A DNA stretch of 64,000 nt from Pseudonocardia acidicola (GTDB taxonomy: Bacteria > Actinomycetota > Actinomycetes > Mycobacteriales > Pseudonocardiaceae). The notes under the pieces were generated by a model that searched no databases, was not told the DNA's origin, and was given only the letters and a program-made list of their open reading frames with translations. Below, one piece after another: positions 24,701 to 33,230 of the stretch. The stretch lies in contig NZ_JAAXLA010000016.1 of NCBI RefSeq assembly GCF_012911935.1, positions 42,868 to 106,867 of the forward strand, read 5' to 3'. The stretch's first letter is position 1. Each line of letters begins with the position of its first letter. Position numbers and translations under genes: made by a program.

Positions 24701-25869
24701 TGAAGATCACGCACGTCGAGGCCACGCCGCTCGGCTCGCCGCTGGACGAGCCGCTGCGGTGGGGCGCCATGGTGGTCGGCACGAAGGGCGGCATCGTCGT
24801 CCGGGTCACCACCGACGAAGGACTGGTCGGGATCGGCGAGGCGGGGTTCTCCTCGGAGTACTTCTCCACCGTCGGGCCGATCATCAACCAGCAGCTCGGT
24901 CCGATGCTCGTCGGGCGCGATCCCCGCGACATCGGCGCGATCTGGCAGCAGATGCTGGAGGCGACCCACATGTGGGGTCGCCGCGGGGTCGAGACGTACG
25001 CCATCAGCGGCGTCGACATCGCGCTGTGGGACCTGCTGGGCAAGATCAGCGGCCAGCCGGTCTACCGCCTGCTGGGCGCGTCGAAGCCGAGGGTCCGGGC
25101 CTACTTCGCGCCCTCGCTCAAGCCGGTCGATCAGATCGTCGAGGAGGCCAGGAGCGCCGTCGGCGACGGCTTCACCGCGATGAAGCTGCGGGTCGGCAGC
25201 GACATCGGTGCCGCCGTGGAGCTGGTCGGCTCGGTGCGCGACGCGGTCGGGCCGGACGTCGACCTGGCTGTGGACGCCAACATGTCCTACGACCGGCGCG
25301 GCGCGCTGCAGCTCGCCCACGAGCTGGAGGCGCTGCGCGTGGCCTGGCTGGAGGAGCCGATCCTCTCGCGCAGCCTGACCCAGTACGTGGACGACCACAC
25401 CTGGCTGGCCGACCGGGTCTCGATCAAATTGTCGGGTGGGGAGTCGCTGCTCACCCGCTTCGAGTTCATCGACCTGGTGACCCGGCGGACGTTCGACATC
25501 CTGCAGCCCGACGCAACGAGCGTCGGCGGGATCTCCGAGGCGAAGCGGGTGGCCGACCTGGCCAGCACGTGGAACCTCAGCTGCGTGCCGCACATCGCGT
25601 GCTCCTCGGGAACCGGTATCGCGCTGGCCGCCGGCCTGCACATGATCCTGGCCTGCGAGAACACCCCGCTGATCGAGGTCGACGCCTACGGCGGGCCGGG
25701 CTGGGACGGGATGCTGGTCGACCCGCTCGTGGTCGAGGACGGCTACCTGGCCGCACTGGACGCCCCCGGGCTGGGCATCGAGCTCGCCCCGGACGCCGAC
25801 GAGCGGTTCGCGGTGTCCCCCGAGGCCGCGCGCCCCACCGGCGGGGTGCTCCCGCCGCGCGCACGGTGA
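24700..25869 (+). CDS. Enolase-superfamily sugar acid dehydratase (MR/MLE family)
   Basis: 389 residues. The N-terminal capping domain is followed by the barrel with Lys162 (AMKLRVG), metal ligands Asp192 (AVDANMSY), Glu218/219 (WLEEPI) and Glu248 (GGES), then Asp271 and the general-base His298 (CVPHIACSSGTG). This is the mandelate racemase type used by galactonate, gluconate and related dehydratases, giving 2-keto-3-deoxy sugar acids. The exact aldonate cannot be told. Flanked by lactonase, KDG kinase and aldolase genes, which supports dehydratase rather than racemase function. Confidence 0.85.
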   Translation: MKITHVEATPLGSPLDEPLRWGAMVVGTKGGIVVRVTTDEGLVGIGEAGFSSEYFSTVGPIINQQLGPMLVGRDPRDIGAIWQQMLEATHMWGRRGVETYAISGVDIALWDLLGKISGQPVYRLLGASKPRVRAYFAPSLKPVDQIVEEARSAVGDGFTAMKLRVGSDIGAAVELVGSVRDAVGPDVDLAVDANMSYDRRGALQLAHELEALRVAWLEEPILSRSLTQYVDDHTWLADRVSIKLSGGESLLTRFEFIDLVTRRTFDILQPDATSVGGISEAKRVADLASTWNLSCVPHIACSSGTGIALAAGLHMILACENTPLIEVDAYGGPGWDGMLVDPLVVEDGYLAALDAPGLGIELAPDADERFAVSPEAARPTGGVLPPRAR

Positions 25870-26756
25870 CCGAGACCGTGTCCGCCCTGGAGGTCCGGGA
25901 CCCCAGGCTGCGCGACATGGTGGCCGACGAGCCGCTGCACCGGGTGGTCACGGGGTTCCGGTTCCTCGAGGGCCCGGTGTGGCATCCGGTCGAGCGGTCG
26001 CTGGTGTTCAGCGACATCCCCGCCGCGCGGATGTCGCGGTTGTCGGCAGAGGGCGAGCTGTCGGTCTTCCGGGACCCCAGCCACATGGCCAACGGCAACA
26101 CCTACGACCGCCAGGGCCGGCTGCTCACCTGCGAGCACGCGACGAGCAGGCTGGTCCGCCAGGAGGCCGACGGTTCGCTGGTGACCCTGGCGGACCGCTA
26201 CGACGGCAAGGAGCTGAACAGCCCCAACGACGTCGTCGTGGCCCGGGACGGGACGATCTTCTTCACCGATCCCAGCTACGGCCGGGCCGCGCCGTACGGG
26301 GTGCCGCGCCCGCGGGAGCTGCAGTTCTGCGGGGTCTACCGGCTCGGCGAGCGCGGCCTGGAGCTGCTGACCGACGACCTGGAGGGGCCCAACGGGTTGT
26401 GCCTGTCGGTCGACGAGCGCTTCCTGTTCGTCGCCGACACCGAGCGGATGCACATCCGCCGCTTCGAGCTCACCACGGGCGGCGTCACCGGTGGCGAGGT
26501 CTGGGTGCAGACCACCGGCACCGGCCCCGGCGAACCCGACGGTCTCAAGGTCGACAGCGCCGGCAACCTGTTCAGCTGCGGTCCCGGCGGGATCCACGTG
26601 TTCGACCCGGCCGGTCGCGATCTCGGCGTCATCAGGGTCCCCGAGGTCACCGCCAACTTCACCTGGGGCGACGACGACATGTGTTCGCTCTACATCTGCG
26701 CCAGCACCACGCTCTACCGGTTCCGGACCCGGGTTCCCGGCATCCGGGCGTTGTAG
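25866..26756 (+). CDS. SMP-30/gluconolactonase family lactonase
   Basis: 296 residues from GTG 25866, overlapping the dehydratase stop by 4 bp. A six-bladed propeller is evident: FLEGPVWHPVERSLVFSDIP (metal Glu), NSPNDVVVARDGTIFFTDPS (metal Asn) and GPNGLCLSVDERFLFVADTE (metal Asp). It hydrolyses aldonolactones made by the GMC dehydrogenase to free acids for the dehydratase. Confidence 0.85.
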   Translation: MTETVSALEVRDPRLRDMVADEPLHRVVTGFRFLEGPVWHPVERSLVFSDIPAARMSRLSAEGELSVFRDPSHMANGNTYDRQGRLLTCEHATSRLVRQEADGSLVTLADRYDGKELNSPNDVVVARDGTIFFTDPSYGRAAPYGVPRPRELQFCGVYRLGERGLELLTDDLEGPNGLCLSVDERFLFVADTERMHIRRFELTTGGVTGGEVWVQTTGTGPGEPDGLKVDSAGNLFSCGPGGIHVFDPAGRDLGVIRVPEVTANFTWGDDDMCSLYICASTTLYRFRTRVPGIRAL

Positions 26757-26771
26757 AAGGAGGACCCAGCA

Positions 26772-27395
26772 ATGACCCTGTCTGCGGCTCAGGAGCGCAC
26801 CGCGCAGCGGATCCGCAGCGCCCAGATCGTCCCGGTCCTGCGCGCTCCCGACGCCGATGCCGGTCGCGGCCTCGCGCTGCGCCTGGTCGCAGCGGGTCTC
26901 GACGTCCTCGAACTCACCGCCACGATCCCCGGTTGGCCGGATCTCGTCGCGGCGGTGAAGGCCGAGGCACCAGACGCCGTGGTCGGGCTGGGCACGGTGC
27001 GCTCGGGTGCCGACGCGCAGCGCGCGGTCGACCGCGGCGCGGACTTCCTGGTCAGCCCGCACCCGGTCCCGGGGGCGCGGCCGATCGCCGCCGAGGCCGA
27101 CCTGCTGTTCGTCGAGGGCGGCATCACCCCGGCCGAGATCGGCGCCGCCACCGACCGCGGGCTGGCCAAGATGTTCCCGGCGCACCTGGGCGGGCCGCAG
27201 TACCTGAAGTCGGTGTTGTCGATCCTGCCCGGGGCCCGGATCATCCCGACGGGGGGCATCGCGGTGCGCGACATCCCCGCGTGGCTCGACGCCGGCGCGT
27301 TCGCCGTGGGGGTGGGCAGCGACGTCTACGCGGCTGACGACCTGGAGGCGAAGGTGGCCGAGCTGCGGGAGCTGATCGGCGCGGGGCGTCCGTGA
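26772..27395 (+). CDS. KDPG/KDPGal aldolase family
   Basis: 207 residues. It is a class I aldolase with the base Glu47 (LDVLELTA) and Schiff-base Lys133 (RGLAKMFPA). VVGLGTVRSGADAQRAVDRG and IPTGGI form the phosphate site. It cleaves 2-keto-3-deoxy-6-phospho sugar acids to pyruvate and glyceraldehyde 3-phosphate. The start of the kinase gene overlaps its stop. Confidence 0.9.
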   Translation: MTLSAAQERTAQRIRSAQIVPVLRAPDADAGRGLALRLVAAGLDVLELTATIPGWPDLVAAVKAEAPDAVVGLGTVRSGADAQRAVDRGADFLVSPHPVPGARPIAAEADLLFVEGGITPAEIGAATDRGLAKMFPAHLGGPQYLKSVLSILPGARIIPTGGIAVRDIPAWLDAGAFAVGVGSDVYAADDLEAKVAELRELIGAGRP

Positions 27396-28351
27396 TCCGG
27401 GTGGCCGCCGTCGGCGAGTGCATGATCGAGCTGACGCACCAGGGGGAGCGCTCGCTGTCCCTCGGCTTCGCCGGCGACACCTTCAACACCGCCCTCTATC
27501 TGGCGCGCAGCACCCGCCCGCAGGACCCCGGGCCCGACGTGCGGATCGACTACGTCACCGCGGTCGGGGACGACTGGTACAGCGGCCAGCTCCTCGCCGC
27601 GGCCGCCGCGGAGGGCATCGGGACCGGACTGGTGGAACGGATCCCGGGGGCCTCTCCGGGGCTGTACCTGGTCCGGACCGACGACGCGGGGGAGCGCAGC
27701 TTCACCTACTACCGTTCGGAGTCTGCGGCGCGCCGGCTCTTCGGCGCCGGGTATCCGGACCGGGTCGACCGGGCCCTTGCGGGCAGCGACGTCATCTACC
27801 TGTCGGCCATCACGCTGCAGATCCTGACCGTGCAGGCCCGGGAGCGGCTGTGGGCGGCGCTCGCGGCCTGCCGGGCCCGCGGTGGGCGCGTCGTCTTCGA
27901 CAGCAACTACCGGCCGGCCGGCTGGCCGGACGCCGCAGCGGCGCGGGCCGCGGTGCAGCGCACGCTGGCGCTGACCGACCTGTACCTGCCCACTCTCACC
28001 GACGAGCAGGCGCTGCACGGTGACCGCGACGCCCGGGCGTGCGCGACCCGCCTGGCGGCGTACGGCATCACCGAGATCGTGATCAAGGACGGTGCCGGCG
28101 GCTGCCTGGTGGTCGCCGACGGGGACGCGGTGACCGTGCCGGCCCGCACCGGCATCCCCGTCGTCGACACGACCGCCGCCGGTGACTCCTTCAACGCCGG
28201 CTACCTCGCGGCGCGGCTGCGTGGAGGACCGCCGCCGGCCGCAGCCGGCGCGGCCCACCGGCTGGCTGCGACGGTGATCGGTCATCCCGGTGCCGTCGTG
28301 CCGCCGGGCGTTCTGCCGCGCCGCGCCCCCGTGCTGTCGGGCTCGCCGTGA
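27392..28351 (+). CDS. kdgK: 2-keto-3-deoxygluconate kinase (PfkB family)
   Basis: 319 residues from GTG 27392. It opens with AVGECMIEL and GFAGDTFNTALYLAR, the KDG-kinase version of the PfkB N-terminus. The anion-hole motif DTTAAGDSFNAGY carries the catalytic Asp at ~265. Upstream text SYYRSESAA-like (FTYYRSESAARRLF) also fits KdgK. It phosphorylates the dehydratase product for the aldolase just upstream. Confidence 0.85.
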   Translation: MIRVAAVGECMIELTHQGERSLSLGFAGDTFNTALYLARSTRPQDPGPDVRIDYVTAVGDDWYSGQLLAAAAAEGIGTGLVERIPGASPGLYLVRTDDAGERSFTYYRSESAARRLFGAGYPDRVDRALAGSDVIYLSAITLQILTVQARERLWAALAACRARGGRVVFDSNYRPAGWPDAAAARAAVQRTLALTDLYLPTLTDEQALHGDRDARACATRLAAYGITEIVIKDGAGGCLVVADGDAVTVPARTGIPVVDTTAAGDSFNAGYLAARLRGGPPPAAAGAAHRLAATVIGHPGAVVPPGVLPRRAPVLSGSP

Positions 28352-28392
28352 TCGCACCTCGCCGACCTGGGGCCGCAGCCGGTACCCCTGGC

Positions 28393-28430
28393 TTGACTTC
28401 TCCGCAGCTCTTACTAGTGTTCAGACCACC
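28393..28430 (+). promoter_or_regulatory. Promoter and GntR operator of the regulator gene
   Basis: -35 TTGACT (28393-28398), 16-bp spacer, -10 TAGTGT (28415-28420), with TGTTCAGACCA at 28418-28428 overlapping the -10. The 16-base block 28415-28430 is identical to that at 20552-20567, which points to autoregulation by the adjacent GntR protein and co-control of the operon. Confidence 0.75.
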
Positions 28431-28504
28431 GGACCACTGGTGATCAACACCCATCGGCCGGGTCCCGGCAGGGTGCAGCTGCCGATCGGAGAGGAGGGCA
28501 CGAC

Positions 28505-29254
28505 ATGGCCGACACGTCTCGTGGCCGCATCGAGCCCATCCGGCGGCTGAAGGTGGCGGACTCCGTGGCGGAGCAGCTCGAGCTGATGATCACACGGGGC
28601 GACTACGCGCCGGGTGACAAGCTTCCGCCCGAGCGGGTGCTCGCCGAGGAGTTCGGCGTCGGGCGCAGCTCGATGCGGGAAGCGATCCGCGTCGTGGAGG
28701 CGAACGGGCTGCTGCGCACCGACCACGGTGTCGGCGTGTTCGTCGTCAGCAACACCCGCCGACCGGCCGACCTGTCCCAGGTGCTGCTGACCGACGAGTA
28801 CTCCGTCCAGGAACTGTTCGAGGTGCGGCTCTCGCTCGAGCGGGACGCGGCCGGCTTCGCCGCCCAGCGGATCACCGCGGCCGAGGCCGGCGAGCTCCAG
28901 GGCATCATCGCGGCGGCGGCGGAACCCGGGCTGAGCGACGACGCGTTCGTCGCGCTCGACGCCGAGCTGCACCGCACCATCGCGCGGATCACGAAGAACA
29001 CGCTGCTGCTGCGATTGTTCGAGACCATCGAGCCGCTGTTCGTCGTCTACTCGCACCGGGTCATCGGCTTGCCGGGCCGCCGCGAGACCGCCCACGCGGG
29101 CCACTGCGCGATCGTCGAGGCCGTGGTCGGCAACCGGGTCCGCGACGCCAAATCCGCCGCCGTGCGGCACATCCGTGAGGTGGAACGCGAGATCCTCGCG
29201 CACCTGGGGCAGGCAGGCGACGCGGTGAGACGGCCCGCCGCATCCGGCTCCTGA
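28505..29254 (+). CDS. FadR-subfamily GntR regulator of the sugar-acid operon
   Basis: 249 residues. The winged helix (~15-85) reads YAPGDKLPPERVLAEEFGVG then SSMREAIRVVEANGLL. The FCD ligand domain (~100-235) carries the metal-site Asp/His pattern (ALDAELHRTIARITKN, AGHCAIVEAVV). Such regulators bind sugar acids or keto acids. The two copies of the operator at 20552 and 28415 are its likely targets. Confidence 0.9.
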   Translation: MADTSRGRIEPIRRLKVADSVAEQLELMITRGDYAPGDKLPPERVLAEEFGVGRSSMREAIRVVEANGLLRTDHGVGVFVVSNTRRPADLSQVLLTDEYSVQELFEVRLSLERDAAGFAAQRITAAEAGELQGIIAAAAEPGLSDDAFVALDAELHRTIARITKNTLLLRLFETIEPLFVVYSHRVIGLPGRRETAHAGHCAIVEAVVGNRVRDAKSAAVRHIREVEREILAHLGQAGDAVRRPAASGS

Positions 29255-29516
29255 TCCTTCCCGATCCACACCGGCCCCGGACACCGGGCTGTGGCCCAGC
29301 GGCACCCGCCGCGGGAGTCGACGGAGTGGATCGACGAACGAAGACGATCAGCCCGGACAGCGCCTCGCTGCGCACCCGCAGTACCTGGCTCGGAAGCTGG
29401 GGGCGACGGGGGTGAACAATCCCAGCGTCGCGAATCCGGGGTCGCGCGCCCGGCCGCAGTGCCGGCGGGGTGGCCGGCGAGCGCGCCACCCGGCCGGGTA
29501 ACGTCTCGGCACCACG

Positions 29517-30560
29517 ATGATGCCGCGCCGCTCCCGTCTCGCCCTGGTCCCTGTGCTCGCCGCCGCGGCACTCGCCATCGTCGGCTGTGGACCGTCCGTC
29601 GTGGGTCTGTCCACAGCAGCCCATGGAATGGCGGCTCCCCAGGTCGCCGGCCCCTCCCCCGGCCCGGACATCGCGCTGCGGCCGCCCCCGCCGCCGACGA
29701 CTCAGCCGCCGACGACTCAGCCGCCGACGGCTCAGCCGCCGGCGACCCGGCCGGCAACGCCCGGTTGCCCGGCGGATCCGGTGTGGAGCTGTACCCAGCA
29801 GCAGCGGTTCAGCGCCGTCGACGCCTTCGTCACCCACACCGTCGGCGGCAACGGGTACCTCAGCGTGGTGTTCACCGACCGGCAGACCGGTCGGACCTGG
29901 CGCCAGGGCCCGACGCAGCACGAGGGCTGGACCGCGTCCACCATCAAGCTCGCGATCGCGACCGACCTGCTCGAACGGCAGCGCGCCGGCCAGATCACGC
30001 TGACCGCCGCGGATTGCCACGACATGGCCACCATGCTCAACTTCTCCGACGAGGCCGCGTCGGACCGGTTGTGGGCGAAGTTCGGCGGTGACGACATGCT
30101 CGCCCGCTTTCGTGACCGCTTCGGCATGACCGGCCTGCACTTCGTGCCCGGGTTCACGGCCAGGACGTACTGGGGCTTCGTCAAGTGCACGACCGACGAC
30201 CTGGCCGCGCTCGCGCACTACGTCCTCACCCGGACCGACCCGGCGGACCGGGCCTACCTGGTCGCCGCGCTGCGCGGGGTCGCACCCAACCAGCAGTGGG
30301 GTGTCTGGGCGGCCGGGGCCGCCCAGCAGCCCGGGAACAAGGACGGCTGGTCCTACGAGACCGACTCCTACGGCAAACACTGGGTCACCGACACGGTCGG
30401 GTTCGCCGGCCCGGACGAGCGCTACCTCGTCGCCGTGATGTACCAGGTGGATCCACGCGGCACGCTGGCCGACGGCGTGCACACCGTGAGCGACGTCGTG
30501 GCGCTGCTGTTCGGGGCACCGGTGCCCGCGCGGATCACGGTGCCGGCACCGGACGGATGA
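29517..30560 (+). CDS. Lipoprotein serine hydrolase, class A beta-lactamase fold
   Basis: 347 residues. Lipobox IVGC at residues 21-24. Residues ~55-82 form a Pro/Thr linker built on PPTTQ repeats, from a 15-bp tandem DNA repeat at 29694-29740. The catalytic domain has SxxK as STIK (Ser141, Lys144), a LNFSDEAASD in the SDN position, and NKDGW in place of KTG. It is a surface-anchored beta-lactamase-related or DD-peptidase-like enzyme; true beta-lactamase activity is doubtful. A paralogue is at 41117. Confidence 0.75.
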   Translation: MMPRRSRLALVPVLAAAALAIVGCGPSVVGLSTAAHGMAAPQVAGPSPGPDIALRPPPPPTTQPPTTQPPTAQPPATRPATPGCPADPVWSCTQQQRFSAVDAFVTHTVGGNGYLSVVFTDRQTGRTWRQGPTQHEGWTASTIKLAIATDLLERQRAGQITLTAADCHDMATMLNFSDEAASDRLWAKFGGDDMLARFRDRFGMTGLHFVPGFTARTYWGFVKCTTDDLAALAHYVLTRTDPADRAYLVAALRGVAPNQQWGVWAAGAAQQPGNKDGWSYETDSYGKHWVTDTVGFAGPDERYLVAVMYQVDPRGTLADGVHTVSDVVALLFGAPVPARITVPAPDG

Positions 30561-33004
30561 GCCCGCCTGTCGTGCAGGAGTGGCCGCGCGCCGCGGTTCA
30601 TCGCGATACTGCCGCCGTGCGCCCACTCGGACCAGGTCGCTATCACGAGATGCGGGTGCACGGCGTCGCCGGTACCGCGCCGGAGGCGATGCTCGGCCTC
30701 TCCGCCAGGCTGGTGGCGGCCGCGCCGCAGGGCCGGTGCGGTCCGGCCCGCCCACTGCCCGACATCACCGTGTGGCGTCCGCCGCGGGTCCCGCGGTCGC
30801 TGCGGGCGTGGTCCTGGAGCTCGCTGACATCCGGTCGCTGGTACCAGGCGTTCTACGTGCTGCTGCTCCCGTTCATGCTGGCCAACCTGGCGGGCTGGAT
30901 GCTGCTGCCCGTCGGCAGGCCCGACGACGCCGAGTCGCGCCCGCGTGCGGTGCGGCTCCCGACCCTGCTGGTACGGCTGACCGGGCTGCTCATCACGGTG
31001 GTCTTCGTGGTCTCCGCGCAGCTGGTGGTAGCGGATCTCGCCGCATTCCAATGGCTGGTGCGCGGGCACGGCTGGCCGGTGTGGACGGTCGGGCTGGGCA
31101 CCGCCGCCACCGGCGTGGTGTTCGGGGCCGTGGTCTGGCTGACCCGGATCCGCCCGCGCGCCGACATGCCCTTCGACACGCCCTGGCGCAACCGGGCCGA
31201 TCCGGTCGGGCGCAGCTACCTCGACCAGCGCCAGCACCTGCTGTGGGACAGCCCGGGGATCAACGTCGCGCTGCGCCGGCTGCACATGGCGGCAGGCTGG
31301 GCGACGACGGCGCTGCTCGCGTCCTGGCCGGGTCTGCCCCTCTCCGGAGCCTGGGTGAGCGTGCGCTGGGCCGGGTTCGGGTTCGCGATCACCGCCCTCG
31401 CCGCGGTGACGCTGCTCGCCGGGTGGATCAGCCTCGGCGCCGGCACCGGCGCCGGCCGCTCCATGCCGCCGGTCGCGCTGGTCCGGCACCTGAGCTGGGC
31501 ACTCGCCGCGGTCGCGCTCGCCCTGGCCGTGCTGTGGCCGCTGGGCATCGATCCCGCCGGGCTGCGTGACCGGACGATCCTGCCCGCGCTGCGCGGCACC
31601 GGCCTGTGGGTGGCACTGGCGATCGTGGTGCTGACGCTGGCACTCGTGCTGGTCGGCGTGTGCACCCGCGGCGGGCAGCCGCGCCGGCGGATCGCCACCG
31701 CCCCCGCGGTGCTGCTGCTGGCGGCGGCCAGCGGTGCCGCGCTCGGTGCGGGGCTGGCCCGGCAGAGCACCCGGCTGCTGGGCGGGGGTTGTGTGCCACC
31801 CGGGTCCTGCTTCCTCGTCGGTGACCACGTGGACTGGCTCGCGATCGGGTTCACGACCGTGCTCGCCGTCATGACACCGTTGCTGGCCGTGGCCTGGGCG
31901 CTGCTCGCCCGCCGGGCGGCCCGGGAGGGCCTGGACAACCCGGCACTGGTCGGGCTGCACCGGCTCACCTCCCGCGGTGCGCGACTGAGTGCGCTGCTCG
32001 GGACGCTCGGGGGCGTGGTCGCGGTCGCGGGGGTCGCCCTCGTGCTGGTGCGGCCCGGGCTGCCATCGGTCGCCGACCTGCCCCGCTCGGTGGAGGCCGT
32101 GGTGGTCACGCTGCTGCTCGCGCCCGCCGTCGCCGCCGCCGTCGCCGTGGCGTGGTCGTTGCCGCGCCGGCTGGGTGTGCCGGCCGACGGTACGCAGCCG
32201 GTGCGGGCGGCGGTCTGGCGGATCGCGGGACTGCTCGTGCTGGCCGGGCTGGTCGCGCTCGTGGCCGCCGCCGTCGTCAACGGATGGACGGTGGACGTGC
32301 TCGGCATCCCGCTGCCGCCGCGCACGTTCGGCGAGTTCGCGCTCGACGTCGCCATCCTGTTGCCGACCGCCGTCCTGGTGACCCGGCTCGTCTCGGGGCT
32401 GCGCAACCGGGCCGTGCGGCGCGGGGTCGGGGTGCTGTGGGACGTCGGCACGTTCTGGCCCCGGTGGTTCCACCCGCTCGCCCCGCCCACCTACTCCGAC
32501 GTCGCGGTGACCCGGCTGACCCGGCAACTCGACGAGGTGCGCGCCGACCCCGGGCAGCGACTGCTGCTGGCCCCGCACAGTCAGGGCGTCGTCATCGCCG
32601 GGGCGGCGGTGCTCGGCGCCCGCCCGTCCGAGCGGCTGGCGCTGCTCACCTACGGCTCGCCGTGGCGCCACCTCTACAGCGAGTTCTTCCCCGCCTACGT
32701 CAACCCACGGGCCACCGATGCACTCGCCGAGCGGCTGGCCTACGGCGGGGGCCCGCCGCGCTGGTGCAACCTGTTCCGGACCAGCGACCCGATCGGGGGG
32801 CCGGTGGGCGCCGGCGTCGACCATTCCCCGCTGGGCGACCCGTGCCGGCGCGGGCACTCCGACTACTGGCTCGAACCCGAGTACGCGAGGGCCGCGGCCG
32901 CCCTTCGGCGTCTGCTGTACGCCCGCAGGCCCGGGGCCGAGCCCCTGCTGAGCGAGCCGCGTCGCATCCCGGAGCAGGAACCGGCTGAGCTTCGGGACGC
33001 CTGA
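30557..33004 (+). CDS. Large polytopic membrane protein with serine-hydrolase motif
   Basis: 815 residues from ATG 30557, overlapping the previous stop; GTG 30617 also fits. The N-terminus reads RYHEMRVHGVAGT. About ten to twelve hydrophobic helices follow between ~85 and ~600. The soluble C-terminal part has LLLAPHSQGVVIAGAAV, a nucleophile elbow (PHSQG) like alpha/beta hydrolases, and LALLTYGSPWRHLY. It is probably a membrane lipase/esterase-like enzyme of a family common but uncharacterised in actinobacteria. Confidence 0.75.
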   Translation: MSPPVVQEWPRAAVHRDTAAVRPLGPGRYHEMRVHGVAGTAPEAMLGLSARLVAAAPQGRCGPARPLPDITVWRPPRVPRSLRAWSWSSLTSGRWYQAFYVLLLPFMLANLAGWMLLPVGRPDDAESRPRAVRLPTLLVRLTGLLITVVFVVSAQLVVADLAAFQWLVRGHGWPVWTVGLGTAATGVVFGAVVWLTRIRPRADMPFDTPWRNRADPVGRSYLDQRQHLLWDSPGINVALRRLHMAAGWATTALLASWPGLPLSGAWVSVRWAGFGFAITALAAVTLLAGWISLGAGTGAGRSMPPVALVRHLSWALAAVALALAVLWPLGIDPAGLRDRTILPALRGTGLWVALAIVVLTLALVLVGVCTRGGQPRRRIATAPAVLLLAAASGAALGAGLARQSTRLLGGGCVPPGSCFLVGDHVDWLAIGFTTVLAVMTPLLAVAWALLARRAAREGLDNPALVGLHRLTSRGARLSALLGTLGGVVAVAGVALVLVRPGLPSVADLPRSVEAVVVTLLLAPAVAAAVAVAWSLPRRLGVPADGTQPVRAAVWRIAGLLVLAGLVALVAAAVVNGWTVDVLGIPLPPRTFGEFALDVAILLPTAVLVTRLVSGLRNRAVRRGVGVLWDVGTFWPRWFHPLAPPTYSDVAVTRLTRQLDEVRADPGQRLLLAPHSQGVVIAGAAVLGARPSERLALLTYGSPWRHLYSEFFPAYVNPRATDALAERLAYGGGPPRWCNLFRTSDPIGGPVGAGVDHSPLGDPCRRGHSDYWLEPEYARAAAALRRLLYARRPGAEPLLSEPRRIPEQEPAELRDA

Positions 33005-33008
33005 CCCG

Positions 33009-33230
33009 TCACCGGGGCCGGATCATGTACCTGACCTCCCGGAGGTGACCGTCGAGGTCCTGGAAGCCCCGGGTGTGCATGAAGCCGTGGTCCTGCGGGT
33101 CGTTCGCGGGCTGCCCGCCTGCCTCGAGGCCTTGTCGACCAGACCGTCGACCCGCTCCTGCCTCTCGACGCCCAGGGCCAGGATCGCCTCGGTGGCCTTC
33201 GAGGCGTCGGCCGGCCGGATCAGGTCATCT
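33009..33230 (-). pseudogene. Truncated, frameshifted VOC/glyoxalase protein
   Basis: Leftward from ~33230 one frame reads DLIRPADASKATEAILALGV then ERQERVDGLVDKASRQAG. After ~33118 the text continues one frame over as NDPQDHGFMHTRGFQDLDGH and LREVRYMI to the stop at 33009. This is the C-terminal half of a vicinal-oxygen-chelate (glyoxalase/bleomycin resistance) protein. The N-terminal half is replaced by the end of the glycosyltransferase gene. Confidence 0.7.

Noticed and set aside
29517..30560. Beta-lactamase resistance gene (also 41117-42025)
   Set aside because: The fold motifs SxxK, SDN/SDE and KxG are present, but KTG is replaced and the Omega-loop Glu motif is not clear, so resistance is not supported.
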